NCBI RefSeq assembly: GCF_001598915.1 | Contig: NZ_BDAP01000002.1 | Coordinates: 1 to 64,000, forward strand | DNA: 64,000 nucleotides | Direction of reading: 5' to 3' | DNA from: Williamsia muralis NBRC 105860 | GTDB lineage: Bacteria > Actinomycetota > Actinomycetes > Mycobacteriales > Mycobacteriaceae | Shown here: in pieces, positions 42,210 through 50,976 of the stretch | How the letters are laid out: each line of letters starts with the position of its first letter | How positions within the stretch are numbered: position 1 is the stretch's first letter | Position numbers and translations under genes: made by a program | Notes under the pieces: generated by a model | What the model saw: the letters and a program-made list of their open reading frames with translations, nothing else | Database searches by the model: none | What the model was told of the DNA's origin: nothing

Positions 42210-43529
42210 TCAGATCCCGAAACGCCGATCGAGCAGCCGTACCCTGCCGCGGACGAGGGCTTCGTCGCGGTGACCTGGTGGGAGCGTCTGCGCCCAGCGA
42301 CGCCACGCCGTCAGGTCTTCGCGCCCGTGCACCGAGCCGGTCCACACGCGCAGCAACTCGGGGTCGCGTGCCGCGAGGACCGTCGAACGCATGTCTTCCT
42401 TCAGCTCCTCGAAGACATCGGCTATCCCAGGGGCCAGTGACGCGGCGAGCAACCCACCGCGACCGAACTTCTCGATGGCCGCGGCGACATCACCTCCGCG
42501 AAGCAACCGACGCACCTGCTCGATGTCCGACTCGACGGGCACCGTGAGGCGGTACGGTCGCGACGCCACCAGGTCCGCACCCAGATCGCGCCGGAGCCGG
42601 GAGATCTCGGCACGTACGGTCACCGGGTCGATCCCGTCCTCGGCGAGCATGGTGGCGATCTCCTCGGTACCGAGACCATCCGGGTACTCACCCAGCAGAA
42701 CCAAGATCTCCGCATGCCGGCGAGACAGTCGGAGCGCAGGCGCCGAACCGGTCCGCCAGAAGTACCGATCGCCGTCCAGCACAAGCAATTCCGGGCCCGT
42801 CGCCGGCGCCACCGCAGGCGCATTCCCGGTCAGGGTGCGCACCCGCAGCTCGCTCTCCACCGCCGCGACAACCGATTTCACCATCGACAGGGCAAAGGGT
42901 GCGGCCACCCGCTCGCCGCCCGTCACATCGATCACGCCGATCACGGCGCCGGTCACGGGATCGTGCACCGGAGCCGCGACGCAATTCCACTCCTGAACGG
43001 GTACCGAGAAGTGCTCGGCCCCGAAGATCTGCACACCGTGGTCGACCTCGAGAGCCAGGCCGGGGGCATTGGTGCCGGCAACGCGCTCCGCCCACACCGC
43101 TCCTTCGACAAAATTGATGCCGCCGGCCTGGTCTCGGGCTTTGTGGTCGCCCTCTACCCACAACAGCCGACCCACGTCATCGGTGAGAGCTACCACCACA
43201 CCTGAGTCGGACACCTCGTCGAGCATCAGCGAGCGGACCAGAGGGTAGGCGGCTGCCATCGGGTGTCCGGCGCGGTATTCGAGGAAGTCGTTCCACGACA
43301 TCCCTCCCGCGTCGATCATTCCCGACGGGTTGACGCCGCCCTTGACCGAACGCAGCCACGAGTCCCGGACCACCGACCGCACCGAGGTGGGGCCGGTGGC
43401 CGGGGCAAGTGTGCCCGTCTGCACAAAGAGTTCGTGGGCGCGGCGAACCTGTTCGAGCCGGGCAGCCGGGTCTTCGCCGGGGGTGAGAGCAGTCCAGAAG
43501 TCGCGGGCCGGTGACGTTGTCTCACTCAT
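42210..43529 (-). CDS. GAF-domain transcriptional regulator (AcoR-like sensor, winged-helix C-terminus)
   Basis: From ATG 43529 the 439-residue protein has an AcoR-type N-terminal region (SVVRDSWLRSVKGGVNP) and a GAF domain (about 75-230) with INFVEGAVWAERVAGTNAPGLAL and VQEWNCVAAPVHDPVTGAVIGVIDVTG. In place of a sigma-54 ATPase and Fis domain, the C-terminus carries a winged-helix-like segment (LSRRHAEILVLLGEYPDGLGTEEIATML to LRRDLGADLVASRPYRL, about 270-340). Such proteins in Mycobacteriales commonly sit near aldehyde dehydrogenase and DUF779 genes; here that pair is about 20 kb away. Confidence 0.87.
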   Translation of the reverse strand: MSETTSPARDFWTALTPGEDPAARLEQVRRAHELFVQTGTLAPATGPTSVRSVVRDSWLRSVKGGVNPSGMIDAGGMSWNDFLEYRAGHPMAAAYPLVRSLMLDEVSDSGVVVALTDDVGRLLWVEGDHKARDQAGGINFVEGAVWAERVAGTNAPGLALEVDHGVQIFGAEHFSVPVQEWNCVAAPVHDPVTGAVIGVIDVTGGERVAAPFALSMVKSVVAAVESELRVRTLTGNAPAVAPATGPELLVLDGDRYFWRTGSAPALRLSRRHAEILVLLGEYPDGLGTEEIATMLAEDGIDPVTVRAEISRLRRDLGADLVASRPYRLTVPVESDIEQVRRLLRGGDVAAAIEKFGRGGLLAASLAPGIADVFEELKEDMRSTVLAARDPELLRVWTGSVHGREDLTAWRRWAQTLPPGHRDEALVRGRVRLLDRRFGI

Positions 43530-43599
43530 CGCGTCCTCCGATCTGTTCTCGGCGTCTGTCACGGCACGGCCGTGAGCCTGCCCTCAATTGTGCACTACC

Positions 43600-45750
43600 T
43601 CACACCCGAGCAGGTGCGACCTGGGGATCTGAAGCCTGACGCCGGACAGCGCGGTCACGCCGTGGCCACCACGCCCGGTCACCGAGGAGTACCAGGATGG
43701 ACGGCAACAGGAGCAAGCGCACGATGGTCGCATCGATCAGGATGGCCGCTGCCAGCCCCACTCCCATCTGCTTCATCTCCACCATGCTCTGCGCCGCGAA
43801 CAACGCGAACACCGAGACCATGACCAGCGCCGCGCTTGTGACGACCCCGGCGGTCTGGGTGACGCCGGCGCGCACCGCGGCCTTCGGCGTCAATCCCATG
43901 TCGATACCTTCACGAATCCGGCTCAGGACGAACACGTGATAGTCCATCGACAACCCGACGAGCACGGCCAGCATGAACAGCGGTATCCACTCCACCACGG
44001 TCCCGTTCGAATTGAAGTCGAGAATGCTCTCGGCCCATGAATGCTGGAACACCAGGGCCAGCACCCCGAACGCGGCACCCACCGACATCAGGTTGAGCAG
44101 CGTGGACACCACTGCGATCACCGGGCTCCGGAACGTCGCGATCAGCATCAGCATGGTGAGAGTCAGGATCACCGCGATGACCACCGGCAGACCATCGGAC
44201 TGATTCTTCGCCGAGTCATACTGTTCGGCGAGGTCACCACCGACAGCGAACCGCGCGCCGTCCACGGGGTCGATCTGATCGGGCACCACGCTTGCCCGAA
44301 GTGCCACCAGGGCGTCGTCACCTTTCGCGTCGTCCGGCGGGTAGGTACTGGCGAGTTCGAGGATGCTGGTGCTGCCGGACGGCGAGATCGCGGGCTCTCC
44401 GGTGACCGTCCACTCGCCTGAGCTCTCGGCCTGTTTGCCGATGTTGTCCAGTGCGACAGCAACTTCGGCAGCATCGCCGCCCTGTACAACAATCTTGGCC
44501 GAAGGGCCCTCGGACGGGAACTGCGTGTTCATCGTCTGCGCGACCTGCACCGCAGGTAGATCCTGTGGCAACGTGTCGAGGTTGGCGCTGCGCATCGTCA
44601 TCGACAACGCGGGTACCGCCAGGGCGAGCATCACGACCAGCCCCGCCAGCAACGCGGTGATGGGCCTACGGATGACGGGTCCGATGATCCGCGAGCTGAT
44701 CCCGCCCTGACCGATCCGATTGTTGACGCGCCAGAGCAGCGGCACCCGGGGACGATCCACCCATTTGCCGAGCTTGGCCAGCAACGCCGGCAACACGGTG
44801 AGGGAACCGATGACCGCCACCGACACCACGATGATCGCCGACGTGGCGAGCGAGTTGAACGTCGCACTGCCCAGCGCATAGACACCGGCGAGTGAGGCGA
44901 TCACCGCAACACCGGACACGATGATCGAGTGCCCGGAGGTGGCTGCCGCTATCTCCACCGCATCGATCGTGTTGTGACCCTTGCGCCGCTCTTCGCGTTC
45001 GCGTTTGAGGTAGAAGAGCGAATAGTCCACTCCGACAGCCATTCCGATGAGCATTACCATCGACGACGCAGTCGACTCGGAAGGAACGAGGTAGGAGATG
45101 GGAGCGTAGATCCCGATGGTGGCGACCACTGAGGTGATCGCCAGCAACACCGGGATGCCGGCGGCTATCAGCGCACCGAAGGCAACAAGCATGATGCCGA
45201 ACGTGATGGGGATGCTGATGATCTCGGCCGAGACCAGGTCGTCGGCCACCCGCTCGTTGATCGACTCGTCGAGCGAGACGTCGCCGGTCTGACCGAACGT
45301 CAGTTCCGGGTGATTCGAACCGACCGCCGCGACGGCGGTGTTGATATCGGTGATCGACGCGTCCTCGTCGCCCGGTGGCGCACGTAGCTCGATCGCCGTC
45401 AACAGCGTCGTGCCATCGGGACTCCACACCGGCGCCACGATCTCTTGCACCTGATCCGAGCCGGCCAGTGCCTCGCGCAGTTCGTTTGCGGCGAGCAGCG
45501 CCGCGTCGCGGTCGCCGGTGACGACGACGTACTCGGTGTCCGGTGCGGCAAGACCGGCTTCGTGGATCATCTGGTCGGCAGTCCCCGACTGACCGACCCG
45601 GTAATCGGCGTCGTCGGTCGTCTGGGTGGGGATCAACGCGCTCAAACCCACGGCCAGCACCACAAGTGCAAGCCAGAGTCCTATTGCGCGCCAAGGGTTG
45701 TGCGCACTCCACCGCGCCACTGCCTGTGGCCCTCGGGTCATCTTTCCCAT
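43600..45750 (-). CDS. MMPL family RND-type transporter
   Basis: From ATG 45750 (AGGAGCTGAC upstream) the protein has 716 residues and twelve helices in the MMPL plan: helix 1, a large periplasmic domain (about 45-145), five helices, a second periplasmic domain and six more helices. The family segments VGVDYSLFYLKREREER and GLSMDYHVFVLSRIREGID (twin GxxxD/Y motifs of helices 4 and 10) carry the proton-relay Asp-Tyr pairs. Small actinobacterial MMPLs export lipids or drugs. The divergent two-component system is a likely regulator. Confidence 0.93.
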   Translation of the reverse strand: MGKMTRGPQAVARWSAHNPWRAIGLWLALVVLAVGLSALIPTQTTDDADYRVGQSGTADQMIHEAGLAAPDTEYVVVTGDRDAALLAANELREALAGSDQVQEIVAPVWSPDGTTLLTAIELRAPPGDEDASITDINTAVAAVGSNHPELTFGQTGDVSLDESINERVADDLVSAEIISIPITFGIMLVAFGALIAAGIPVLLAITSVVATIGIYAPISYLVPSESTASSMVMLIGMAVGVDYSLFYLKREREERRKGHNTIDAVEIAAATSGHSIIVSGVAVIASLAGVYALGSATFNSLATSAIIVVSVAVIGSLTVLPALLAKLGKWVDRPRVPLLWRVNNRIGQGGISSRIIGPVIRRPITALLAGLVVMLALAVPALSMTMRSANLDTLPQDLPAVQVAQTMNTQFPSEGPSAKIVVQGGDAAEVAVALDNIGKQAESSGEWTVTGEPAISPSGSTSILELASTYPPDDAKGDDALVALRASVVPDQIDPVDGARFAVGGDLAEQYDSAKNQSDGLPVVIAVILTLTMLMLIATFRSPVIAVVSTLLNLMSVGAAFGVLALVFQHSWAESILDFNSNGTVVEWIPLFMLAVLVGLSMDYHVFVLSRIREGIDMGLTPKAAVRAGVTQTAGVVTSAALVMVSVFALFAAQSMVEMKQMGVGLAAAILIDATIVRLLLLPSILVLLGDRAWWPRRDRAVRRQASDPQVAPARV

Positions 45751-45880
45751 GTCAGCTCCTGATGCGTGAGGCGGTGCGCCTCGACGGGTGGCCCGGCGAA
45801 CACCGAGCACCACCTGAGACTGCTCGCTACCCGGAGCCCGGTCAGGAGCGTCAATCCCCCAGGTGAGGGCGGAATATCCC

Positions 45881-45891
45881 ACCCCTGGGGT
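45881..45891. promoter_or_regulatory. Palindrome between MMPL gene and two-component system
   Basis: ACCCCTGGGGT is a perfect palindrome with a single central base, extended imperfectly outwards (CCC before, AGG after). It lies 70-80 bp upstream of the sensor kinase start and about 130 bp upstream of the MMPL start. It could be the response-regulator binding site controlling both. Confidence 0.35.
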
Positions 45892-45961
45892 AGGCCCAGG
45901 TCTACTGTCATCTACTGCCCGCTTCGGTCACGATGGAGACCTGAAGAGTGGAAGGACCGCT

Positions 45962-47080
45962 GTGAGATCCGACGAAGAACCGACGCCGATTGTTCGGTGG
46001 CTGAGAGCGGCCATGTATGCCGTTGTCACCACTCTGCTCGCGCCGGTCGCGCTGGTGCTGTTCGTCGTCCAGGTGGTCGCGATCCCGCTGGTCCTGGTGT
46101 CCGTCGGCGCTCTGGTGCTGTGGATCAAGGTGCCGATCACCGGCGCGTTCTGTGACCTTCATCGGCGGATGGCAGCAGGCGTTCTCGACCGGCCGTGGCA
46201 GCCGGGTGATTACCGGCCCACGAACAATCGAGGGATCTTTCATCTGTTGTCCGTGTGGAGTACCGATTCCCTGCGCTGGCGCGACCTCGGCTGGCTGGTG
46301 ATCGCGTCGACGGTCGGATTTGTCATCTCCTTGGTAGGAGTGATCTTCACGGCGACCCTCATCCTGCTGCCCTTCGTGGAGCCATTGATGAAAACCCGTG
46401 CCGTGATGGATCTGTGGGCGCTGAACCGCAGCCGTAACGAAGTCCTCGAGGCACGCGTACACGAGGTGACCGAGTCACGGGCTGCGACAGTTGATTCCGC
46501 GGCAGCCGAGCTGCGCCGGGTGGAACGGGACCTCCACGACGGGGCTCAGGCGCGGCTGGCCGCCCTCGGTATGACGATCGGCCTGGCCGAGAGTCAGATC
46601 GCCACCGACCCGGAAGCGGCCCGACAACTGATGGCCGAAGCACGGGCGTCGGCCACCTCGGCCCTCGGCGATCTGCGATCAGTGGTCCGCGGCATCCACC
46701 CCCCGGTACTGGCCGATCGCGGCGTCGGACCGGCAGTCGAAGCGCTGGCTCTCGATATGCCCCTGCCCATCACACTCAATCTCGGTGTGCGCGAACGCCT
46801 TCCCATCGCCACGGAGAACGCAGTGTATTTCGCGGTTGCCGAAGCGCTGGCCAACATCGGGAAACACGCCCGTGCACGGAACGCGTGGATCGCCATGGGT
46901 ATCTTCGACGGTGTGCTGCGCGTAGAGGTCGGCGACGACGGGGTGGGCGGCGCCGCACCCTCGGGTTCGGGGCTGCACGGTGTCACCCAGCGATTGACCG
47001 CCCTCGACGGAAGGCTCTTCGTGCACAGTCCGATCGGTGGGCCGACCATCGTGTCGATGGAGGTGCCATGCGCGTCGTGA
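45962..47080 (+). CDS. NarL/DesK-type sensor histidine kinase
   Basis: From GTG 45962 the kinase has 372 residues. Two hydrophobic regions (about 17-57 and 110-145) anchor it with almost no extracytoplasmic domain, suggesting sensing within the membrane. The HisKA_3 motif is VERDLHDGAQARLAALG with His192 as the phospho-acceptor. The ATPase part has VAEALANIGKHARA (N box) and VGDDGVGGA (G box). Its stop overlaps the response-regulator start by 13 bases. It probably senses lipid or envelope state. Confidence 0.92.
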   Translation: MRSDEEPTPIVRWLRAAMYAVVTTLLAPVALVLFVVQVVAIPLVLVSVGALVLWIKVPITGAFCDLHRRMAAGVLDRPWQPGDYRPTNNRGIFHLLSVWSTDSLRWRDLGWLVIASTVGFVISLVGVIFTATLILLPFVEPLMKTRAVMDLWALNRSRNEVLEARVHEVTESRAATVDSAAAELRRVERDLHDGAQARLAALGMTIGLAESQIATDPEAARQLMAEARASATSALGDLRSVVRGIHPPVLADRGVGPAVEALALDMPLPITLNLGVRERLPIATENAVYFAVAEALANIGKHARARNAWIAMGIFDGVLRVEVGDDGVGGAAPSGSGLHGVTQRLTALDGRLFVHSPIGGPTIVSMEVPCAS

Positions 47081-47712
47081 TCGGCGAAGATCACGCCCTC
47101 CTGCGGGACGGGCTCACCCGCATCCTTCAAGCCCACAGCATGGACGTGGTGGCGGCCGTCGACAACGCCACCGAGCTCGACGTCGCGCTCGGCGACGCCT
47201 CCATCGACGTTGCGGTGCTGGACGTCCGGATGCCACCCACGTTCACGGACGAAGGTCTGCGCGCTGCCATCAAGATCCGGGCCTCCCGTCCCGGCTTCCC
47301 GGTCCTGGTGCTCTCTCAATACGTCGAACAGCTCTACGCGCGAGAGCTACTGGAGAGTGGCGAAGGCGCGGTCGGCTATCTCCTCAAAGACCGGGTGGCC
47401 AACGTCGCCGGGTTCATCGACGCCGTACGGCAGGTTGCCGCGGGCGGCACCGTCCTCGATCCGGAGGTGGTGTCGCAGCTGCTCACCGGTCAGCGTGCCG
47501 ACGGACCGCTGGAACGTTTGACTGCGCGGGAACGCGAAGTGCTGGCCCTGATGGCCGAGGGCCGCTCGAACGCAGCCATCGCCGAGGCCATGTTCGTCTC
47601 CGAGAAGGCGGTCAGCAAGCACTCGAACAGCATCTTCACGAAACTCGATCTGCCGGTGTCGGCCGACGACAATCGACGGGTCCTGGCGGTACTCGCCTAT
47701 CTAGGGGTCTGA
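47068..47712 (+). CDS. LuxR/NarL-type response regulator
   Basis: The 214-residue regulator has a receiver domain with acidic pair Glu7-Asp8, phospho-acceptor Asp52 in AVLDVRMPP and Lys107 in YLLKDRV. A LuxR-type helix-turn-helix follows (LTAREREVLALMAEGRSNAAIAEAMFVSEKAVSKHSNSIFTKL, about 150-195). It is translated in overlap with its kinase. The likely target is the divergent MMPL gene and its own operon. Confidence 0.94.
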   Translation: MRVVIGEDHALLRDGLTRILQAHSMDVVAAVDNATELDVALGDASIDVAVLDVRMPPTFTDEGLRAAIKIRASRPGFPVLVLSQYVEQLYARELLESGEGAVGYLLKDRVANVAGFIDAVRQVAAGGTVLDPEVVSQLLTGQRADGPLERLTAREREVLALMAEGRSNAAIAEAMFVSEKAVSKHSNSIFTKLDLPVSADDNRRVLAVLAYLGV

Positions 47713-47714
47713 CC

Positions 47715-47930
47715 TCAGCCGCGGATCACGTTGTAGAGGAAGGTGCTGCCGGCCAGCAGGATGCCCGAGACAGCGGCCGGCCAGAACCAGTTGTTGAGCA
47801 GGTCCGACCGAAACGCCACCACAACCCAGCCGATGATCAGCAGCGCCGTGGTGAGGGTGGTGACAATCCGGACCAGCAGGATCACGATCATCCCGAACGA
47901 CCACACGAGCTCTCGAAGCCCAGATCTCAT
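47715..47930 (-). CDS. Small membrane protein, function unknown
   Basis: From ATG 47930, preceded by AGGAGTCTG, the 71-residue product has two membrane helices (FGMIVILLVRIVTTLTTALLIIGWVVVAF and FWPAAVSGILLAGSTFLYNVI). A start at 47999 is possible but has no ribosome binding site. Its stop lies two bases from the response-regulator stop (convergent). No homologue is recognised. Confidence 0.68.
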   Translation of the reverse strand: MRSGLRELVWSFGMIVILLVRIVTTLTTALLIIGWVVVAFRSDLLNNWFWPAAVSGILLAGSTFLYNVIRG

Positions 47931-48031
47931 CAGACTCCTCAGAAGCGAAAGTCCCGTCAGCTTCTCAGAAGAACGCACAGGGTCGCTGCGTTCATCCATG
48001 CGGAGTCGGTCACATTTGGCAGACTGAACTG

Positions 48032-48451
48032 ATGAAGACCATTCTGAATGTCATCTGGCTCGTGCTCTGTGGATTCTGGATGGCGTTGGGCTACGTCGCC
48101 GCCGGGATCATCTGCTGCATCCTCATCATCACCATCCCTTTCGGGATCGCATCGTTTCGGATCGCCGCGTACGCCCTGTGGCCGTTTGGCCGAACCGTGG
48201 TTCGCAAACCCACAGCCGGGGTCGGCTCGGCCATCGGCAACGTGATCTGGCTGATCTTCGCCGGTATCTGGCTTGCGATCGGCCACATCGTCACCGGAAT
48301 CGCCCTGTGCCTCACCATCATCGGCATTCCGCTCGGCATCGCGAGCTTCAAGATGGTCCCGGTGTCCCTGCTGCCATTGGGCGCGGAGATCGTCGACTCG
48401 GACGAGGTCGGTGTCATCACCGCTCCCCCGCCCCGCCAGCGCACATACTGA
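48032..48451 (+). CDS. YccF domain membrane protein
   Basis: The 139-residue protein consists of two tandem YccF domains. Each has the pattern NVIWLxxxGxWxAxGxxxxGI, then a Pro-Phe/Leu-Gly-Ile-Ala-Ser-Phe turn and a Pro-Phe/Leu-Gly end (residues 6-54 and 69-117). Four membrane helices are expected. The family is conserved and has no established function. It stands alone. Confidence 0.88.
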   Translation: MKTILNVIWLVLCGFWMALGYVAAGIICCILIITIPFGIASFRIAAYALWPFGRTVVRKPTAGVGSAIGNVIWLIFAGIWLAIGHIVTGIALCLTIIGIPLGIASFKMVPVSLLPLGAEIVDSDEVGVITAPPPRQRTY

Positions 48452-48469
48452 TCGCGCGCCCGGCCGACC

Positions 48470-48871
48470 TCAGGCTCGAGAGAGCTCGAGCACCGGAATC
48501 GTGCGGCTGGTCTTCTTCTCGTAGTCCGCGAAGCCGGGCATCAGACCGGCCTGCTCGGCGTAGATCCGGTCGCGGTCGGCGCCGGTGACCTCGGAGACGG
48601 TCACCGGGACGGTGTCGTCGCCGATCTCCACCTCGGTTGCCGGGTCGGCGAGCAGATTCCGGTACCACTGGGGATCCTCGTCGGCGCCCGCAGCGCTCGC
48701 GAAAATGTACGAGACCCCGTCCTTGGGCAGATAGACCAGCGGGGTCACGTACTGCTTACCGCTCTTGATCCCCTTGTGATGCAGCAACAGAAGTGGCGCG
48801 CCCTCGAAATTGCCACCGACCTTGCCGTGATTGGCGCGGAACTCTTTGATGATCTCGTCGTTGAAGCCCAT
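48470..48871 (-). CDS. F420-dependent nitroreductase/quinone reductase (Ddn family)
   Basis: The 133-residue protein follows the Ddn pattern: NDEIIKEFRANHGKVGGNFEGAPLLLLHHKGIKSGKQYVTPLVY, then DPQWYRNLLADPATEVEIGDDTV and MPGFADYEKKTSRTIPVLEL. The split-barrel family uses reduced deazaflavin F420 as cofactor; in M. tuberculosis Ddn reduces menaquinone and activates nitroimidazoles. Its presence implies the host makes F420. No signal peptide is seen. Confidence 0.92.
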   Translation of the reverse strand: MGFNDEIIKEFRANHGKVGGNFEGAPLLLLHHKGIKSGKQYVTPLVYLPKDGVSYIFASAAGADEDPQWYRNLLADPATEVEIGDDTVPVTVSEVTGADRDRIYAEQAGLMPGFADYEKKTSRTIPVLELSRA

Positions 48872-48892
48872 GGCGAAAAGTCTAGGCGCTCA

Positions 48893-49765
48893 TCACCCGA
48901 CATCGTCGAGATCGAGACCCATCGGAGTGACCGACGGGATGTCGCCGCTCGCGACCACTGTCTTCGTCAGCGTCATCAACGCCGAGGTGAGTTCATCGAC
49001 CTCGGCTTCGGACAGGGCGTTGTACGCAGGTGCGGCGAGCCGATCGGTGGTGGTCTCGATGTCACCCTTGAGCGCTCTCCCGGACGGCGTGATCGCCCCT
49101 GAGTGGTCGAGCAGTCCGCGCTCGGCCAAACGTTCTGTGAGCGCAGACCATTCGTCGGGTGTGTACTTGCGGCTGGTCTCGAGAACCGACCGTGGGATGG
49201 CAGCGGCACTCGAATGCAGCACCCCGGCCTCGCGACCGGTGACACCAGCGGTCGTCAGGGCGGCCACGTGGCCGTCACCGCGGTGTTCGCGCAGCAGGGT
49301 CGCGGCATGCCACAGCGCCCCATACCGATCCTCCGGCCACGGCAGCGCGGCGTTCGCCGCAAACAGCGCCCGCCCACCCAGGTCCGCGTGCTGCGCTGCC
49401 GGCCTCAGCAGCGCCACCACCCGATCGACCACCTCGTCGTTCCCCGCCGAACCCAGCATCCGCTGCAGAGTGGCCACCGCGGCCTGTCGGCGCACATCGA
49501 TCGCCGTCTCCGGCGGAGCGAACCGCCAGGCGTCCGGGATGGCGCGGGCCACATGGTCGGGCGCGAAGTTGTAGAACAGCGCGGTCACGATCTCGGGACC
49601 CACCTCGCCCAGGGGCGCGGCACGACCCGCGAAATACCCCATCCAGAAACCGCGATAACCGGCCGCTGCCAGCGCCTCTCGCGTCTCGTCCGAGAAGTAG
49701 GTGACGGCGTGGATCGGTTCGAGCAGTCGCCACAGACGACGCGCCGTGGACAATTCGATGGCCAT
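48893..49765 (-). CDS. SCO6745 family protein
   Basis: A 290-residue, mostly helical protein that opens ELSTARRLWRLLEPIHAVTYFS, the hallmark I associate with the SCO6745 family (MarR-like fold annotations also occur). The C-terminal half resembles a winged helix (SALTERLAERGLLDHSGAITPSGRALKGDIETTTDRLAAPAY). The family has no assigned function. It follows the Ddn gene's strand but with its own start, and is not clearly an operon partner. Confidence 0.82.
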   Translation of the reverse strand: MAIELSTARRLWRLLEPIHAVTYFSDETREALAAAGYRGFWMGYFAGRAAPLGEVGPEIVTALFYNFAPDHVARAIPDAWRFAPPETAIDVRRQAAVATLQRMLGSAGNDEVVDRVVALLRPAAQHADLGGRALFAANAALPWPEDRYGALWHAATLLREHRGDGHVAALTTAGVTGREAGVLHSSAAAIPRSVLETSRKYTPDEWSALTERLAERGLLDHSGAITPSGRALKGDIETTTDRLAAPAYNALSEAEVDELTSALMTLTKTVVASGDIPSVTPMGLDLDDVG

Positions 49766-49852
49766 GGGCTCGACAATGCCATTGCGCGCACAGATCAGCC
49801 ATGGTTCTGCGACGCCCGACTCAATGGATCCGCGACCGGCAGGCGTTGACGA

Positions 49853-50323
49853 CTACAGCGCGTCAGCGAGAAACTCGACCCCGAGACACCGGTAGGCGCT
49901 GCGGTATTTGGTGCGCAGTCGTGCCTGGGTGTCGTCGGGCAGGCGGTTCAGCCGAACCGGATCGGTGTTGTCGGCGATGTCGGCGAGTTTGACTGCCAGA
50001 GCCATCTGGTTCGTTCGGATACGTGCGTAATACTCTTGCGGCGCAACATGTTCGGTTCGGGTCAGCAGCGTCACCGCATCCACCACGGTTCCCGGGATGC
50101 CCTCTGCCAGCAGATCTGAGGCGGTGATGTCCGAGTCCTCGATCACGTCGTGCAGCAAGGCTGTAGCGATGTACTCGGCCGACTGGGGCATGACTCTCGT
50201 CGCGACCGAACGAGGATGCACGATGTACTCGCCACCCACCTTGTCGACCTGTCCGTGATGGGCGCGGTCCGCGATGGCTCCGGCCGCCGCGATCAGATCT
50301 TCGCCGCTGCGAGATTGCGCCAT
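49853..50323 (-). CDS. HD-domain protein, candidate small alarmone hydrolase
   Basis: From ATG 50323 the 156-residue protein resembles the RelA/SpoT hydrolase domain. It has a His in AHHGQVDKVGGEYIVHPRSVA, then ATALLHDVIEDSDIT (the HD pair) and later VKLADIADNTDP (the Asn/Asp metal-site helix). This matches stand-alone MESH1-type or small-alarmone-hydrolase enzymes, which remove the 3'-diphosphate from (p)ppGpp or act on NADPH. No synthetase domain is attached. The assignment to alarmones is by similarity of motifs only. Confidence 0.8.
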   Translation of the reverse strand: MAQSRSGEDLIAAAGAIADRAHHGQVDKVGGEYIVHPRSVATRVMPQSAEYIATALLHDVIEDSDITASDLLAEGIPGTVVDAVTLLTRTEHVAPQEYYARIRTNQMALAVKLADIADNTDPVRLNRLPDDTQARLRTKYRSAYRCLGVEFLADAL

Positions 50324-50382
50324 GGTCCGCCTTTCCCAGATGTTCCGACTGTAAGGGAAGGCCGGGTCCCATGTCCGGACGA

Positions 50383-50877
50383 TCAGGTATCGCGCCGGCG
50401 ATAGCGCCAGGGATAGGCGAACCAGAAGAACGCGAAGGTGAGCAGAGCGACCAGACCCGCAACCCACCCCACTGATTTGCTGACCACCAACTCGAACACC
50501 AACGTCATGACGCCGGTCAGCGCCACTCCGAGCAGGACAAGCCCACCGAGGGCGAATCGCTGGGCCGAATTCACCAGCTCTTCGAGACGGTGCCTCCGGA
50601 ACAGCAGCCGGTGCATGGCCACCGGTGCGAGCAGCAACACCGTTGCACCGACCGAAGCGGTCACCGTCACGAGATACACGTTCTGGAACAGACCGTCCTG
50701 CTCGTAGAAGCGGTCCTGGAACGGCACCGTCAGCAGGAATCCGGTCAGCAGCTGAACACCGGTCTGCACCACCCGGAGCTCCTGCAGCAAACTCGCCCAG
50801 TTGCGGTCGAGACGCTGTGTGGGAGTCTCGTTGCGCTCCCTGCGCAGCCAGTCGTCGTCAACCGTCTCGTCGCTCAT
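50383..50877 (-). CDS. DUF6328 family membrane protein
   Basis: From ATG 50877 the 164-residue protein starts with an acidic cytosolic region, then ERNETPTQRLDRNWASLLQELRVVQTGVQLLTGFLLTVPFQ, a pattern I recall for DUF6328. Four membrane helices follow (about 47-60, 70-95, 110-130 and 135-155). No function is known. It is divergent from the alpha/beta-hydrolase gene. Confidence 0.8.
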   Translation of the reverse strand: MSDETVDDDWLRRERNETPTQRLDRNWASLLQELRVVQTGVQLLTGFLLTVPFQDRFYEQDGLFQNVYLVTVTASVGATVLLLAPVAMHRLLFRRHRLEELVNSAQRFALGGLVLLGVALTGVMTLVFELVVSKSVGWVAGLVALLTFAFFWFAYPWRYRRRDT

Positions 50878-50976
50878 CTGCCAATGGTCGACTCCTTCCT
50901 TCGCACTGGCAAGTGCCTGCCGAAACGCGGTGGATATGGTCAGCCGAGAGGTTTCACCGTGGCGAAGGAGCAGGCA

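Noticed and set aside
42210-43529. GAF protein as a sigma-54-dependent activator
   Set aside because: There is no AAA+ domain with GAFTGA and no Fis helix-turn-helix; the C-terminus is winged-helix-like.
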